A DNA stretch of 64,000 nt, taken from NCBI GenBank assembly GCA_052266715.1, contig JBQPRB010000002.1; one strand, 5' to 3'. A model generated the notes under the pieces. That model did no database searches and had not been told where the DNA came from. It saw nothing but the letters and a program-made list of their open reading frames with translations. The DNA is from Jeotgalibaca sp052266715 (GTDB lineage: Bacteria; Bacillota; Bacilli; Lactobacillales; Aerococcaceae). A program made the position numbers and the translations under genes. This document shows positions 50,194-60,088 of this stretch, in pieces. Position 1 is the stretch's first letter. The number at the start of each line of letters is the position of its first letter.

Positions 50194-53100
50194 ATGGCAT
50201 TCGTTCAACTTCAAGTAATCAGTCATTATTCTCTTTTACAAACAACCACTTCTTTGGAAGATTTGGTCAAATCAGCCAAAGAAAGAGGCTATAATTCTAT
50301 TGCCCTAACAGATATCAATTACATGTACGGGCAAATAGACTTTTTTAAATTATGCATTAAACACAAGCTGAAGCCACTTATTGGGATTCAATTGGATATA
50401 CCCGGTATTGTTAACACCGAACAGGAATTTTCGCTCGTTCTTTTAGCCAAAAATCTGAGAGGATACCAAAAGTTGATGACACTATCAACTATTCGTTCAA
50501 CCGGGAATAAAGCTACCTTGAAAGAACATTTCGAGATGGGTATGGAAGACGTAATTGCCATAACACCGGGAGAAAAAGGTGAAATAGAAGCATTCATCAA
50601 AAAAAATGAACTTCAAAAAGCGGAAGAGGTTGCATTGTACTGGAAGCAAGTTTTTGCTGACCAGCATTTTTATTTGGGTATACAAGCACATCAGCAGATG
50701 GAATCATTGATTAAACCGTTATCCAATTTAGCGGCGAAAACAGGTATCCCAACTACAGCGATGCATGATGTCCGTTACCTAAACCCCAGTGACTATTTCA
50801 GTACAAAAGTTCTTCAGGCAATCGATAAAGGAGAACAACTTGACATTCAAGAAGGAAATCTTGTGGGTGGATACTTTTTGCCGGAAGCCCATGACGCAGC
50901 AAAACGTTTTGCAGAATTAGGATTGGAAAATGAAGCCAAACAAACGCAAACGATTGCAAATTCTATTAATATCGACTTACCCTTGAATCAAAACTTATTG
51001 CCGCACTATCCGATACCAGAAGGGACGGATACGGCTGAGTATCTACGGAAACTTTGCTATGAAGGATTAGCTCAACGCGTTCCAACGGCTGATAAGCACT
51101 ATCAAGAAAGATTGGATTACGAATTATCCATCATCCATGAAATGGGCTTTGATGACTACTTTTTAATCGTGTGGGATGTAATGGATTATGCTCGTCATGC
51201 CAAAATATTACCGGGAGCAGGAAGAGGATCTGCAGCCGGTTCCTTAGTCGCTTTCGTATTACGAATTACTCATGTTGACCCTATCGCATATAATTTACTG
51301 TTTGAAAGATTTCTCAACAAAGAAAGATATACCTTGCCGGATATCGATCTGGACTTTCCAGATGACCGTCGGGATGAAGTGCTCCGTTATGTTCATAATA
51401 AGTATGGTCATGAACACGTTGCCCAAATTATTACTTTTGGGACGTTGGCAGCCAAAATGGCTATACGTGATACAGCTCGTGTCTTTGGATTAACAACCCA
51501 GGAAGCGAGCGAATGGTCCGCTGCCATACCAACTCAAATTGGCATACGCCTTGAAGATGCCTGGAACCAGTCTCAATCATTGCAAAAATTAACGCAAGCC
51601 TCTACAAAGAATGCTTTGCTATTTGAGACTGCAAAAAAAATTGAAGGCTCTCCACGCCATATTTCAACCCATGCTGCTGGAATCGTTATTTGTGAACAGC
51701 CTTTAATGGATTTGGTTCCTTTGCAACATCGTGAAGGTGAGCTTTTGTTAACCCAGTATCCAATGGGAAATATTGAAGAAATCGGTCTATTGAAGATGGA
51801 CTTTCTGGGATTGAAGAATCTAACCATTTTAAATGATGCCGTCCAACTTGCGGAGCGGCAAACGAATACGAGTATAGACATTTTTTCAATTCCGGTTGAT
51901 GATGAAGAAACAATGCGTTTGTTCAGGAAGGCAGATACAAATGGGATTTTCCAATTTGAATCAAGAGGAATCCGCAATGTTTTACGTCGTTTGGGACCGG
52001 AAAATTTGGAAGATTTAGTAGCTGTCAATGCGCTATATCGTCCGGGTCCAATGGAGCAGATTGAAACCTTTATTAATCGAAAAAAAGGCAAGCAGGTTAT
52101 TGCGTACCCTCATCCTAATTTAGAGCCCATTTTGAAAGTGACTTATGGAGTTATGGTTTATCAGGAACAAGTCATGCAAGTTGCTTCGGAGCTAGCAGGG
52201 TTTACCCTCGGAGAAGCAGATATATTAAGACGAGCGATTGGTAAAAAGCAAAAGGATGCACTGGACAGGGAGCGCAACCATTTCGTTGAGGGGGCACTTA
52301 AAAATAACTATAGTATTGAAACAGCGAAGCAAGTCTATGACTATATAGAACGATTCGCCAATTACGGCTTTAACCGCTCTCATTCGGTAGCTTATTCTTT
52401 TATCGCCTATCAAATGGCCTATATAAAAGTTCATTATCCCGCCGCCTTCTTTGCGGCTTTGCTCAACTCCGTCAACCCTCATTCGGATAAAATGGAGGAC
52501 TATATCCTGGATATTAAAAAGCAAAACCTGGAAATTACCTACCCGAATATTAATTCAAGTTCTTGGCGTTTTTCTCTACTTGATAACAAAATTCAGTTTG
52601 GTCTTGGTGGTATAAAGGGATTGCGACGTGATTTCGTTCAAGCTATCTTGGCTGAACGAAATCAAGCCGGGAAATTCCAACATTTCGTTCAATTCCTACG
52701 ACGTTTACCTGAAAAATGGTTGAAGACGGAAATGATTATGCCACTGATCGGCAGTGGAACGCTCGATTCATTTGGATACAACCGAGCCACGCTTAGTCAG
52801 TCCTTACCAGGGATGATGGCCAGTATTGCCTATAGTGGTAATAATATCGATTTGTTTCAAGTCCTGGAACCTAAATATGTTGAAGTTCAGGAGTTTCCAG
52901 CTTCTGAATTAGCAGAAATGGAAGAGGAATATTTAGGGATTTCTCTAGTCGGGCATCCCATTGATGCATATAAATTTCTTTATAAAGAGGATAACGTTAA
53001 GTATTTGATGGAGATGGAACCCAATAAAACAAACTTTTCAATGGGATTAGTGAGAGAAATAAAAAAAATCCAAACTAAAAAAGGTGAAAACATGGCTTTT

Positions 53101-53523
53101 CTGACACTGACTGATGGTTCAGGAATGATGAATGCCACTTTATTTCCCGAAACCTATCGGGCGCATTTGAAACTTTTGCAAGAGGGACAGTTAATCATCT
53201 TAAAAGGGAAACTGGATAATAAACGTGGAAAAGACAAGGAATCCATTATCATTCAACAAATGACTACTCCTGAGGAATACCTTTCCAAAAGGTCTCCAAA
53301 AGCAGAGACGTGTTACATTCGGATAACTTCTGAAGGTGATGAGCTGTTTGGAAAACTTAAGACTATATTAAAAGAAAATCCAGGAAAAAGTCCTGTTATA
53401 TTAGTGGACACCATCCATAATCGTAAAATATTAATGGATCAAGGCTATCAATTTGAAGCTTCAGAAAATGTGGTAAAAAAAATAAAAACTTTATTTGGTT
53501 CTGACAATGTTGTGGTAAAATGA
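50194..53523 (+). CDS. dnaE: DNA polymerase III alpha subunit, DnaE type
   Basis: In low-GC Gram-positives DnaE extends RNA primers before PolC takes over. The protein is 1109 residues. Order: degenerate PHP domain (1-~200), polymerase core with GRGSAAGSLVAF and the catalytic PDIDLDFPDDRR (about 383-394), helix-hairpin-helix region, and C-terminal OB fold (AFLTLTDGSGMMNATLFPE). The PHP metal-binding HxH motif is replaced (start reads FVQLQVISHYSLL), so no PHP-dependent proofreading is expected. GGAGGG precedes the ATG; an ATG five bases upstream is out of frame. Confidence 0.97.
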   Translation: MAFVQLQVISHYSLLQTTTSLEDLVKSAKERGYNSIALTDINYMYGQIDFFKLCIKHKLKPLIGIQLDIPGIVNTEQEFSLVLLAKNLRGYQKLMTLSTIRSTGNKATLKEHFEMGMEDVIAITPGEKGEIEAFIKKNELQKAEEVALYWKQVFADQHFYLGIQAHQQMESLIKPLSNLAAKTGIPTTAMHDVRYLNPSDYFSTKVLQAIDKGEQLDIQEGNLVGGYFLPEAHDAAKRFAELGLENEAKQTQTIANSINIDLPLNQNLLPHYPIPEGTDTAEYLRKLCYEGLAQRVPTADKHYQERLDYELSIIHEMGFDDYFLIVWDVMDYARHAKILPGAGRGSAAGSLVAFVLRITHVDPIAYNLLFERFLNKERYTLPDIDLDFPDDRRDEVLRYVHNKYGHEHVAQIITFGTLAAKMAIRDTARVFGLTTQEASEWSAAIPTQIGIRLEDAWNQSQSLQKLTQASTKNALLFETAKKIEGSPRHISTHAAGIVICEQPLMDLVPLQHREGELLLTQYPMGNIEEIGLLKMDFLGLKNLTILNDAVQLAERQTNTSIDIFSIPVDDEETMRLFRKADTNGIFQFESRGIRNVLRRLGPENLEDLVAVNALYRPGPMEQIETFINRKKGKQVIAYPHPNLEPILKVTYGVMVYQEQVMQVASELAGFTLGEADILRRAIGKKQKDALDRERNHFVEGALKNNYSIETAKQVYDYIERFANYGFNRSHSVAYSFIAYQMAYIKVHYPAAFFAALLNSVNPHSDKMEDYILDIKKQNLEITYPNINSSSWRFSLLDNKIQFGLGGIKGLRRDFVQAILAERNQAGKFQHFVQFLRRLPEKWLKTEMIMPLIGSGTLDSFGYNRATLSQSLPGMMASIAYSGNNIDLFQVLEPKYVEVQEFPASELAEMEEEYLGISLVGHPIDAYKFLYKEDNVKYLMEMEPNKTNFSMGLVREIKKIQTKKGENMAFLTLTDGSGMMNATLFPETYRAHLKLLQEGQLIILKGKLDNKRGKDKESIIIQQMTTPEEYLSKRSPKAETCYIRITSEGDELFGKLKTILKENPGKSPVILVDTIHNRKILMDQGYQFEASENVVKKIKTLFGSDNVVVK

Positions 53524-53532
53524 TGCAGGCGC

Positions 53533-53601
53533 TGTTACCGTTAACAATTGTGCCATTATTTAGATATATACCAGGATTTTAAGCGGAAACAGTGGTAATA
53601 T
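53533..53601 (+). promoter_or_regulatory. CcpA cre site and promoter region of pfkA-pyk
   Basis: TGTTACCGTTAACA (53533-53546) matches every fixed position of the cre consensus TGWNANCGNTNWCA. An extended -10, TGGTAATAT (53593-53601), lies downstream and would place the cre centre about 65-70 bp before the transcript start. CcpA-activated promoters carry the site at that distance, so carbon-catabolite activation of glycolysis is inferred. The -35 is not obvious. Confidence 0.75.
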
Positions 53602-53684
53602 AAAGGGTGAAAGTTAGTTGCCGACTAGACAAGGGAACTACTTATTTTAAATTATTTTTTTAAAATCATAATGAGGTGAATATT

Positions 53685-54647
53685 GTGAAACGCATTGCAG
53701 TCTTAACAAGTGGTGGAGATGCACCAGGAATGAACGCAGCTATTCGAGCAATTGTTCGTAAAGGGATTTATGATGGATTGGAAGTATATGGAATTAATTA
53801 TGGTTATGCCGGAATGGTCGCAGGAGACATTCATCGCCTAACCGTTGATGACGTGGGAGACACGATTTCACGTGGTGGTACAGTGCTTTACTCAGCACGT
53901 TATCCTGAGTTCAAGGATATAGAAGGGCAACAAAAAGGAATTGAGCAATTGAAAAAATTTGGAATTGATGGTTTAATCGTTATTGGTGGAGATGGTTCTT
54001 ACCGTGGCGGTGCCGCATTAACTAAATTAGGTTTTCCTACAATTGGCATTCCAGGTACTATTGACAACGATATTCCAGGGACAGAATATACATTAGGTTT
54101 TGATACTGCCATCAATACTGTTCTTGATTCAGTAGATAAAATTCGTGATACAGCAACAAGTCATGTTCGCACATTTGTGATTGAGGTTATGGGTAGGAAT
54201 GCTGGCGATATCGCACTTTGGTCTGGTATCGGTAGTGGTGCAGAGAGCATTATTATTCCAGAAATGGATTTCTCTATGGATGAGGTTGTCCGGGAAATCG
54301 AAGATGGTCGTAAACGTGGTAAAAAACATACAATCATTATGCTTGCTGAAGGTGTAATGAATGGAAATGAATTCGCTGAAAAGTTACAAGAGTACAAAAA
54401 CTTCCATACACGTGTTACAGTTCTTGGTCACGTTCAAAGAGGAGGCTCTCCTTCGGCACGAGATCGAGTTTTAGGTAGTTTATTTGGTTATAATGCGGTA
54501 CAATTACTAGAGGAAGGAAAGGGCGGACTATGCATCGGGATTGTTGGTTCTCAAGTTGTCTTTAATGATATAATAGAGACATTAGAGAGAAAACGCGATG
54601 TTCCGTATCTTTCTCTTTACCAAATCAATAAAGAAATCTCTTTCTGA
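53685..54647 (+). CDS. pfkA: 6-phosphofructokinase, ATP-dependent
   Basis: It phosphorylates fructose 6-phosphate, the committed step of glycolysis. The enzyme is 320 residues from a GTG with GAGGTGA five bases upstream; an earlier GTG at 53676 overlaps the ribosome site. Visible are GGDAPGMNAAIR (10-21), the catalytic loop PGTIDNDIPGT and the phosphate-binding GGDGSYRGG. pyk follows after 37 bp. The pair resembles the pfk-pyk-ldh operon of lactococci, but no ldh gene follows here. Confidence 0.97.
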   Translation: MKRIAVLTSGGDAPGMNAAIRAIVRKGIYDGLEVYGINYGYAGMVAGDIHRLTVDDVGDTISRGGTVLYSARYPEFKDIEGQQKGIEQLKKFGIDGLIVIGGDGSYRGGAALTKLGFPTIGIPGTIDNDIPGTEYTLGFDTAINTVLDSVDKIRDTATSHVRTFVIEVMGRNAGDIALWSGIGSGAESIIIPEMDFSMDEVVREIEDGRKRGKKHTIIMLAEGVMNGNEFAEKLQEYKNFHTRVTVLGHVQRGGSPSARDRVLGSLFGYNAVQLLEEGKGGLCIGIVGSQVVFNDIIETLERKRDVPYLSLYQINKEISF

Positions 54648-54684
54648 TTTCTTTAACTATAATTGCAAAGAGGAGTTTTAAGTT

Positions 54685-56442
54685 ATGAAAAAAACCAAGA
54701 TTGTATGTACAATTGGTCCGGCAAGTGAATCAATCGATACACTTGTACAATTAATCGAAGCAGGTATGAATGTGGCACGTTTAAATTTCTCTCATGGTGA
54801 CCATGAAGAACATTTAGCACGTATCAAAAACATACGCGAAGCTTCCCGTATTACAGGAAAGATGGTAGGTATCCTACTTGATACAAAAGGACCAGAAATC
54901 CGTACACATAACATGGAAGATGGTATCGTATCATTAGTTTCTGGCGAAACAGTGCGTATCTCAATGACAGAAGTTCAAGGAACAAAAGAGAAATTCTCAA
55001 TTTCTTACCCAGGTTTGATTGATGATGTTGTTGTTGGTAACCATATCTTGCTAGATGACGGTCTTGTAGACTTGGAAGTAACTGAAATCGATAAAGCAAA
55101 CGGTGAAATTGTCACACTTGTTAAAAACTCCGGAATTTTGAAAAATAAAAAAGGTGTTAACGTTCCTGGCGTTTCCACTAATTTACCAGGTATTACAGAA
55201 AAAGATGCTTCTGATATTAAATTTGGTATCGAGAATGACGTTGATTTTATCGCAGCAAGTTTTGTTCGTCGCGCAAGTGATGTACTAGCGATTACAGAGA
55301 TTTTGGAAGAAAACAATGCAACACATATTCAAATCATTCCAAAAATCGAAAACCAAGAAGGTGTGGATAACATCGATGAAATCTTGAAAATTTCTCAAGG
55401 TTTGATGGTTGCTCGTGGGGACTTGGGTGTTGAAATCCCAACTGAAGATGTTCCAATCGCACAAAAAATGTTGATCGAAAAATGTAATCGTCTTGGTAAG
55501 CCAGTTATCACTGCAACACAAATGTTGGATTCCATGCAACGTAACCCACGTCCTACACGTGCGGAAGCGGGAGACGTGGCGAACGCTATTTTCGATGGTA
55601 CAGACGCAGTTATGCTTTCGGGTGAAACAGCAGCAGGGGATTACCCAGTTGAAGCTGTTACAATGATGGCTACTATTGCTAAACGTACAGAAGATGCACT
55701 TGTTGGCCGTGATGCATTTACATTGAAAGCATACTCCAACACAGATATGGCTGAAGCAATTGGTCAATCAGTTGGTCATACAGCTCGTAACTTGGGTATC
55801 CAAACAATCGTGGCTGCTACTGAATCAGGTCATACAGCTCGTATGATTTCTAAATACCGTCCAAAAGCACATATCGTTGCTGTTACATTCTCTGACCGTC
55901 AAGCACGTGGTTTAGCGTTATCTTATGGCGTTTACCCATTTGTAACAGAAAAACCAGGTTCAACTGACGAAATGATGGATCTTGCAACAGTTGCTGCTAA
56001 AGAGAGTGGTTTTGCAACTGAAGGTGATTTAATCATCATCACTGCTGGTGTTCCAGTTGGTGAACGTGGAACTACAAACTTGATGAAAATTCAACTAATT
56101 GGTTCAAAATTAGCTAATGGTCAAGGGATTGGTGAAAAAGCGGTTGTTGGTAAAGCGGTTGTTGCTCTTTCTGCGGAAGAAGCAAACAAAAATGCTACCG
56201 AAGATTGTATTTTAGTTGTTAAAACAACTGACAAAGACTACATGCCAGCAATTGAAAAAGCAAACGCAATCGTTGTTGAAACTGGCGGCTTAACAAGCCA
56301 CGCAGCTGTTATTGCAATTGCACAAGGTATTCCTGTAATTGTTGGAGCTAACGATGTAACTTCACTAGTTCAAGACGGTGAAATCATTACTGTTGACGCT
56401 CGTCGCGGAATCATCTATCGTGGCGCAACTACAGCTATCTAA
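54685..56442 (+). CDS. pyk: Pyruvate kinase with C-terminal PEP-utiliser domain
   Basis: It transfers phosphate from PEP to ADP. At 585 residues it is about 110 longer than the minimal enzyme because of an additional C-terminal domain (about 475-585) with GGLTSHAAVIAIAQGIPVIV, the mobile PEP-utilising enzyme fold seen in Bacillus pyruvate kinases. Core motifs are KIENQEG, ARGDLGVE and MLDSMQRNPRPTRAE. GAGGAG precedes the ATG. Confidence 0.97.
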   Translation: MKKTKIVCTIGPASESIDTLVQLIEAGMNVARLNFSHGDHEEHLARIKNIREASRITGKMVGILLDTKGPEIRTHNMEDGIVSLVSGETVRISMTEVQGTKEKFSISYPGLIDDVVVGNHILLDDGLVDLEVTEIDKANGEIVTLVKNSGILKNKKGVNVPGVSTNLPGITEKDASDIKFGIENDVDFIAASFVRRASDVLAITEILEENNATHIQIIPKIENQEGVDNIDEILKISQGLMVARGDLGVEIPTEDVPIAQKMLIEKCNRLGKPVITATQMLDSMQRNPRPTRAEAGDVANAIFDGTDAVMLSGETAAGDYPVEAVTMMATIAKRTEDALVGRDAFTLKAYSNTDMAEAIGQSVGHTARNLGIQTIVAATESGHTARMISKYRPKAHIVAVTFSDRQARGLALSYGVYPFVTEKPGSTDEMMDLATVAAKESGFATEGDLIIITAGVPVGERGTTNLMKIQLIGSKLANGQGIGEKAVVGKAVVALSAEEANKNATEDCILVVKTTDKDYMPAIEKANAIVVETGGLTSHAAVIAIAQGIPVIVGANDVTSLVQDGEIITVDARRGIIYRGATTAI

Positions 56443-56464
56443 TTACCAATAATGAAGTGAACAG

Positions 56465-56508
56465 AACTGGAGAGAAAACACGGTTTGTGTATTCTTTCCA
56501 GTTTTTTT
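56465..56508 (+). terminator. Terminator after pyk
   Basis: AACTGGAGAGAA pairs with TTCTTTCCAGTT (one G-T wobble), with an inner ACAC/GTGT stem, followed by seven T. Confidence 0.9.
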
Positions 56509-56635
56509 GGTTATATAAGATGCGCTAGCGTGTAACAAATGCCTCCTATTATGATAAAATGAGAACAGACATTGCAAGACATAAATGAAGCGAAATAAAA
56601 GCGGATTCGAAGGCAGAATCCAGATGGAGGAAGAC

Positions 56636-57508
56636 ATGAATAAAGATTTAGGTACAGTCATCACAGCACTGGTAACAGATGAGAATGACAAAGATTATTT
56701 TGTCCAAAAAAATGGGGTCACTTATCGTTTGCCAAAAACAGCTGTTGAAGAAAAATTAAACTTGGGTGATACTGTCAAAGGATTTGCATATGAATCCATG
56801 AAAAAAGAATTATCAATGACAACAAATATTCCCAAGAGTCAAGTTGGGCATTTCGGATGGGGTGAAGTTGTTGATGTCCGTAAAGATTTAGGTGTCTTTG
56901 TTGATATTGGCTTACCCGATAAAGAAATTGTGTTATCTTTGGATTTTCTTTCGGATATAAAAAGCTTATGGCCTAAAAAAGGTGATCAATTAATGATCGG
57001 CTTATCAGTGGATGAAAAAGATCGTATATGGGGAGTCCTTGCAGACGAGGACATTATGCGTTCGATAGCGAGAACACCACAAGGCGATGACTGGAAGAAC
57101 AAGGATGTAACAGGAATTGTTTATCGCCTCAAAATGGTTGGGACGTTCATTTTAACGGATGACTATTACATTGGTTTCATCCATCCAACTGAACGGGAAA
57201 TGGAACCGCGTTTAGGGGAAAGAGTTAATGCACGTGTTATTGGCGTTAGTCCACATGGTATGTTGAATCTTTCCTTAAAACCACGTGTACATGAGGCTTT
57301 GGAAGGTGACGCGCAGATGATTCTAACTTTGTTACAAAAGAGTCCAACGAATACCTTACCGTATCATGATAAGAGTGACCCAGATGAAATCCGGGACTAT
57401 TTCGGAATTAGCAAAGCACAATTCAAACGGGCTTTGGGTCGTTTAATGAAAGAACGACTCATCATTCAAGAAGATGGTAAAACGAAGCTAATTGTAAATA
57501 AAAAGTAA
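56636..57508 (+). CDS. cvfB: CvfB-like S1 RNA-binding protein (YitL)
   Basis: A 290-residue protein with S1-type OB folds (GWGEVVDVRKDLGVFVDIG about 72-90, plus flanking repeats) and a C-terminal winged helix (DYFGISKAQFKRALGRLMKE). CvfB in Staphylococcus aureus binds RNA and affects virulence-factor expression; YitL is the Bacillus relative. The ATG at 56636 has ATGGAGGAAGA upstream; an ATG 51 bp earlier has no ribosome site. Confidence 0.92.
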   Translation: MNKDLGTVITALVTDENDKDYFVQKNGVTYRLPKTAVEEKLNLGDTVKGFAYESMKKELSMTTNIPKSQVGHFGWGEVVDVRKDLGVFVDIGLPDKEIVLSLDFLSDIKSLWPKKGDQLMIGLSVDEKDRIWGVLADEDIMRSIARTPQGDDWKNKDVTGIVYRLKMVGTFILTDDYYIGFIHPTEREMEPRLGERVNARVIGVSPHGMLNLSLKPRVHEALEGDAQMILTLLQKSPTNTLPYHDKSDPDEIRDYFGISKAQFKRALGRLMKERLIIQEDGKTKLIVNKK

Positions 57509-57527
57509 TCGAAAGAGGAGGAATATC

Positions 57528-57995
57528 ATGTTGCAACTATCTTTACCAGATATCAAAAGCCAGTTGCAAAGAGCAGGATTTAAATTGACTCCTCAAAGAG
57601 AAGCTTTAGTGCAGGTTTTGATTGACAATAAAACGGCGCATCTTAGCGCAGAAGAAATTTTTATGTTATTAAAGCAAACTCATCCGGATATCGGTCTTGC
57701 TACAGTCTACCGAACACTGGAAATATTGACGCAATTAAATGCCGTCAAGAAGGTCGTTTTTGAAGATGGTATTGCACGCTATGATTTAAAAAGAAAAGAC
57801 AGTGGACACTCTCATCATCATTTACTTTGTTCCAGATGTGGGGTCATTGAGGAAGTTTTCGAAGACTTGTTAAGTCAGATTGAAAAGAACATTGAAGCGG
57901 ATTACCAGTTTAAAATATTGGATCATCGCTTAGCCTTCCATGGGATATGTAAAGTTTGCCAATCGCTGGAGAGGGACAGTGGATTAAATGGATGA
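57528..57995 (+). CDS. fur: Fur-family metalloregulator
   Basis: A 155-residue regulator with an N-terminal winged helix (GFKLTPQREALVQVLIDN; HPDIGLATVYRTLEIL), the His-rich metal site GHSHHHLLCSRCG and the structural zinc pair GICKVC. Placement before xerD, deoB and punA matches B. subtilis fur, which favours Fur over PerR or Zur, although sensing specificity cannot be read directly. AAGAGGAGG precedes the ATG. Its stop overlaps the start of xerD by 8 bp. Confidence 0.88.
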   Translation: MLQLSLPDIKSQLQRAGFKLTPQREALVQVLIDNKTAHLSAEEIFMLLKQTHPDIGLATVYRTLEILTQLNAVKKVVFEDGIARYDLKRKDSGHSHHHLLCSRCGVIEEVFEDLLSQIEKNIEADYQFKILDHRLAFHGICKVCQSLERDSGLNG

Positions 57996-58878
57996 TATTA
58001 TTCAGGAGTATTTGCACCATTTAAGAATCGAACAAGGTCTGGCAGTTAATACCGTGCAAAGTTACAAAAGAGACTTAAATAAATATACCTCATTCTTGGC
58101 CGCTAAAAAGATTGCCTCTTTCGACGCGGTTGTTAAAGCAGATGTTAAAGAATATTTGACAATGTTGAACGCTGAAAAACTCGCAACGAGTTCAATTAGT
58201 CGTATGATATCGGCATTGCGTCAATTCCATAAGTATTTGGTTGAAGAAAAGGTTATCAAAATTAATCCATTAGACGATTTAAAGTTGCCTAAAAAAAAGC
58301 AAAACTTGCCGAAATCTTTGAGTGTGAACGAGGTTGACCATTTATTGTCAACTCCTGATACAAAGACTGTGTTGGGACTCAGGGATCGGGCAATTCTGGA
58401 AGTTTTATACGCTACTGGATTACGTGTCAGCGAATTGGTTACCTTGACTTTGTCCGAATTACATCTTGATTTAGGTTTCATTCAAACAATAGGTAAAGGT
58501 GACAAAGAACGTTTGGTACCTTTGGGTGAGGAAGCAACCTATTGGGTGGAAGCTTACCTCGCGACAAGCCGTCCAAGTCTAGCAAAAGGCAGAGCCGAGA
58601 CGCCACACTTGTTTCTTAATTTTCACGGGAAAGGTTTTAGCCGCCAGGGGATTTGGAAAAATTTAAAAAAACTGGTGCAAGAAGCAGGAATTCATAAGAA
58701 TGTCTCGCCACACATGTTGCGGCATTCATTCGCCACACACATTCTGGAAAATGGTGCTGATTTAAGAATTGTCCAAGAGCTTTTGGGGCATTCTGATATT
58801 TCAACAACGCAAATTTATACCCATATTAGCAAGGAACGGATGGTGGAATCCTATCGACAACACCATCCAAGAGCATGA
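57988..58878 (+). CDS. xerD: Site-specific tyrosine recombinase XerD
   Basis: It resolves chromosome dimers at dif with its partner XerC. The protein is 296 residues with SAM-like N-domain (1-~90) and catalytic residues R146 (YATGLRVSEL), K170 (GKGDKERL), H242 and R245 (PHMLRHSF), H268 (LGHSD) and nucleophile Y277 (TQIYTHI). The set is complete, so it should be active. GAGAGGGACAG inside fur may be its ribosome site. Confidence 0.95.
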   Translation: MDDIIQEYLHHLRIEQGLAVNTVQSYKRDLNKYTSFLAAKKIASFDAVVKADVKEYLTMLNAEKLATSSISRMISALRQFHKYLVEEKVIKINPLDDLKLPKKKQNLPKSLSVNEVDHLLSTPDTKTVLGLRDRAILEVLYATGLRVSELVTLTLSELHLDLGFIQTIGKGDKERLVPLGEEATYWVEAYLATSRPSLAKGRAETPHLFLNFHGKGFSRQGIWKNLKKLVQEAGIHKNVSPHMLRHSFATHILENGADLRIVQELLGHSDISTTQIYTHISKERMVESYRQHHPRA

Positions 58879-58892
58879 AGGGAGAAAATCGC

Positions 58893-60065
58893 ATGAAAAA
58901 GTATAAACGTATTCACATTGTGGTAATGGATTCAGTAGGAATTGGAGAAGCACCAGATGCAGTAGCATTCGGAGATGTAGGGGCTGATACACTGGGAAAC
59001 ATTGCAAAAACAGTAGGATTAGAAATTCCCGAACTCGAAAAGTTGGGACTGGGACATGTTGCCGATATTAAAGGAATCAAACCGGTTGAAGATTATATTG
59101 GTTACAATACGAAATTAGAAGAAATTTCTGTTGGTAAAGATACGATGACCGGGCATTGGGAAATCATGGGATTGAATATTGAGACACCTTTCCGCGTCTT
59201 CCCTGATGGCTTTCCTGATGAATTGATTGAAAAAATCGAAACTTTTTCAAAAAGAAAAATTATCGGAAATAAACCAGCCAGCGGCACGGAAATTCTTGAC
59301 GAATTTGGTGAGCACCAAATGAAAACCGGGGATTTGATTGTTTATACTTCTGCAGACTCCGTTTTACAGATAGCGGCTCATGAAGAAATTATACCTCTGG
59401 AAGAACTTTATGCTATTTGTGAATATGCACGAAAGATTACTTTGGACGATCCATACATGATCGGTAGAATCATTGCTAGACCTTACTTAGGAGAGCCAGG
59501 TAACTTTACGCGTACAAGTAATCGCCATGATTATGCACTAAGTCCTTTTAATGACACAGCTTTGGATCATTTAAAAGATGGTGGATATGATGTTATCGCA
59601 ATTGGTAAAATCAGCGACATCTTTAATGGAAAAGGCATTACTGATTCTGTGCGTACAAAGAGCAACATGGATGGCGTTGACCAACTATTGAACGTCATGA
59701 AAAGAGAGTTTACTGGTATCAGTTTCCTGAATTTGGTTGATTTTGATGCCGTTTATGGACACCGTCGTAACGTTGCGGGTTATGGACAAGCCATTGAGGA
59801 TTTTGATAATCGTATTCCGGAAATTTTAGATGCTCTCCAAGAAGATGATTTATTAATCATCACAGCAGATCATGGTAATGACCCGACGGCACCTGGCACC
59901 GATCACACACGTGAATATGTCCCGATGCTGGCGTATAGTAAATCTATGGTTGCTTCCGGTAAGCTGGAACAGGGATATTTCTCAGACATCGCACAAACAA
60001 TTGTGGACAATTTTGAAGTTAAAGAAACGGAAAACGGAAAGAGTTTCTTGGACAAATTAAAATAA
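58893..60065 (+). CDS. deoB: Phosphopentomutase
   Basis: It interconverts ribose 1-phosphate and ribose 5-phosphate (and the deoxy forms). The product is 390 residues, alkaline-phosphatase fold, with VVMDSVGIGEAPDA at the start, the phospho-acceptor Thr region KDTMTGHWE and the metal-binding ADHGNDPTAPGTDHTRE near the end. ATG 58893 follows GAAGGGAG. It acts on the product of the next gene. Confidence 0.97.
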   Translation: MKKYKRIHIVVMDSVGIGEAPDAVAFGDVGADTLGNIAKTVGLEIPELEKLGLGHVADIKGIKPVEDYIGYNTKLEEISVGKDTMTGHWEIMGLNIETPFRVFPDGFPDELIEKIETFSKRKIIGNKPASGTEILDEFGEHQMKTGDLIVYTSADSVLQIAAHEEIIPLEELYAICEYARKITLDDPYMIGRIIARPYLGEPGNFTRTSNRHDYALSPFNDTALDHLKDGGYDVIAIGKISDIFNGKGITDSVRTKSNMDGVDQLLNVMKREFTGISFLNLVDFDAVYGHRRNVAGYGQAIEDFDNRIPEILDALQEDDLLIITADHGNDPTAPGTDHTREYVPMLAYSKSMVASGKLEQGYFSDIAQTIVDNFEVKETENGKSFLDKLK

Positions 60066-60088
60066 TTTCAAAGGTAGGAGATAAAACA

